Assembly: GCA_028869615.1 (NCBI GenBank)
Contig: JAGWRQ010000008.1
Span: 1 to 21,755 of the forward strand
Reading direction: 5' to 3'
DNA: 21,755 nt
DNA from: Candidatus Methylomirabilota bacterium
GTDB taxonomy: Bacteria; Methylomirabilota; Methylomirabilia; Methylomirabilales; Methylomirabilaceae
The translations under genes and the position numbers were made by a program. The notes below the pieces were generated by a model. The model had not been told where the DNA came from and did not search any database. It was given only the letters and a program-made list of their open reading frames with translations. Each line of letters starts with the position of its first letter. Positions within the stretch are counted from its first letter, which is position 1. This document shows, one piece after another, positions 21,562 through 21,755 of this stretch.

Positions 21562-21755
21562 CTACCAGACTGGGCGATCCGCGCCGTCATTACGCCGACG
21601 GACGGTTACGATCTTGCGGCGGCCCGGCAGGCGTATCAGACCCTCCAGATCTGCGCCTTCGAAGGCCAGCAACTTCGCCTTCACAGAAGGGCCACCCCCG
21701 GAATACTCCCCGAGGCGACCATCGCTCCTGATCACCCGGTGGCACGGGATCAACA
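21562..21755 (-). CDS. ogt: Methylated-DNA-[protein]-cysteine S-methyltransferase, C-terminal part (cut by window edge)
   Basis: The last 64 codons of a minus-strand gene are visible. They begin LIPCHRVIRSDGRLGEYSGG, which holds the PCHRV active-site motif of O6-alkylguanine-DNA alkyltransferases (Ogt/MGMT), with the cysteine that accepts the alkyl group from DNA in a suicide reaction. VKAKLLAFEGA follows as in the family. The frame continues off the window, and the TTG at 21753 is an internal Leu, not a start. The tail after the EGA motif (DLEGLIRLPGRRKIVTVRRRNDGADRPVW) is longer and more basic than usual and is not conserved in the family as I know it. DNA-binding and N-terminal domains are outside the window. 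Confidence 0.9.
   Translation of the reverse strand, partial: LIPCHRVIRSDGRLGEYSGGGPSVKAKLLAFEGADLEGLIRLPGRRKIVTVRRRNDGADRPVW

Noticed and set aside
1..21755. CRISPR array or insertion sequence
   Set aside because: No regularly spaced repeats and no transposase or integrase frame were found on either strand.

Overview
This is a moderately GC-rich bacterial chromosome segment. The organism is Gram-negative: it encodes an RND efflux pump with an outer-membrane channel, several lipoproteins with lipoboxes and periplasmic proteins. Quinone-biosynthesis genes point to a respiratory lifestyle. The mix of genes would suit an NC10/Methylomirabilis-like or Nitrospirota-like bacterium, but that is a guess and nothing in the window settles the taxonomy.

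Region 1 (1-7711, all minus strand) is a copper/silver-handling block. In transcription order it holds a small two-segment membrane protein, a cupredoxin-fold protein that lacks the usual cysteine ligand, a TolC/CusC-type outer-membrane channel, a CusB-type adaptor, a CusA-type RND pump, a secreted protein that is about one quarter methionine, and the start of an FtsH-type membrane protease cut by the window edge. The pump keeps the CusA methionine triad with identical spacing, so Cu(I)/Ag(I) is the likely substrate. A perfect 13-bp palindrome overlaps the cusB stop codon.

Region 2 (7712-12975) is mixed. It holds a flavin reductase-like protein, a CBS-pair protein with a possible long structured leader, an indoleamine 2,3-dioxygenase family protein, a ComB-type phosphatase, an MFS transporter and a small CxxC protein.

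Region 3 (13038-17001) is the most island-like part. A complete tRNA-Ala(GGC) gene is followed 575 bp later by a diverged direct repeat of its 3' half plus trailer, as left by site-specific integration. A small membrane protein lies between the copies. Beyond the second copy are a small lipoprotein and a 958-residue Type IIG-like restriction-modification enzyme whose C-terminal recognition part is visibly poorer in GC.

Region 4 (17023-20218, minus strand) is a gene run of TPR protein, M48 protease with a LysM-like tail, UbiE/MenG methyltransferase and UbiA-type prenyltransferase. The last two overlap by four bases and act in quinone synthesis. The restriction enzyme follows only 21 nt downstream on the same strand.

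Region 5 (20219-21755) has two CCTGCCTG-type hairpin repeats, tRNA-Thr(CGU) with a near-consensus promoter, a lipoprotein with an EF-hand-like loop, and the C-terminal part of a methylated-DNA-protein cysteine methyltransferase cut by the window edge.
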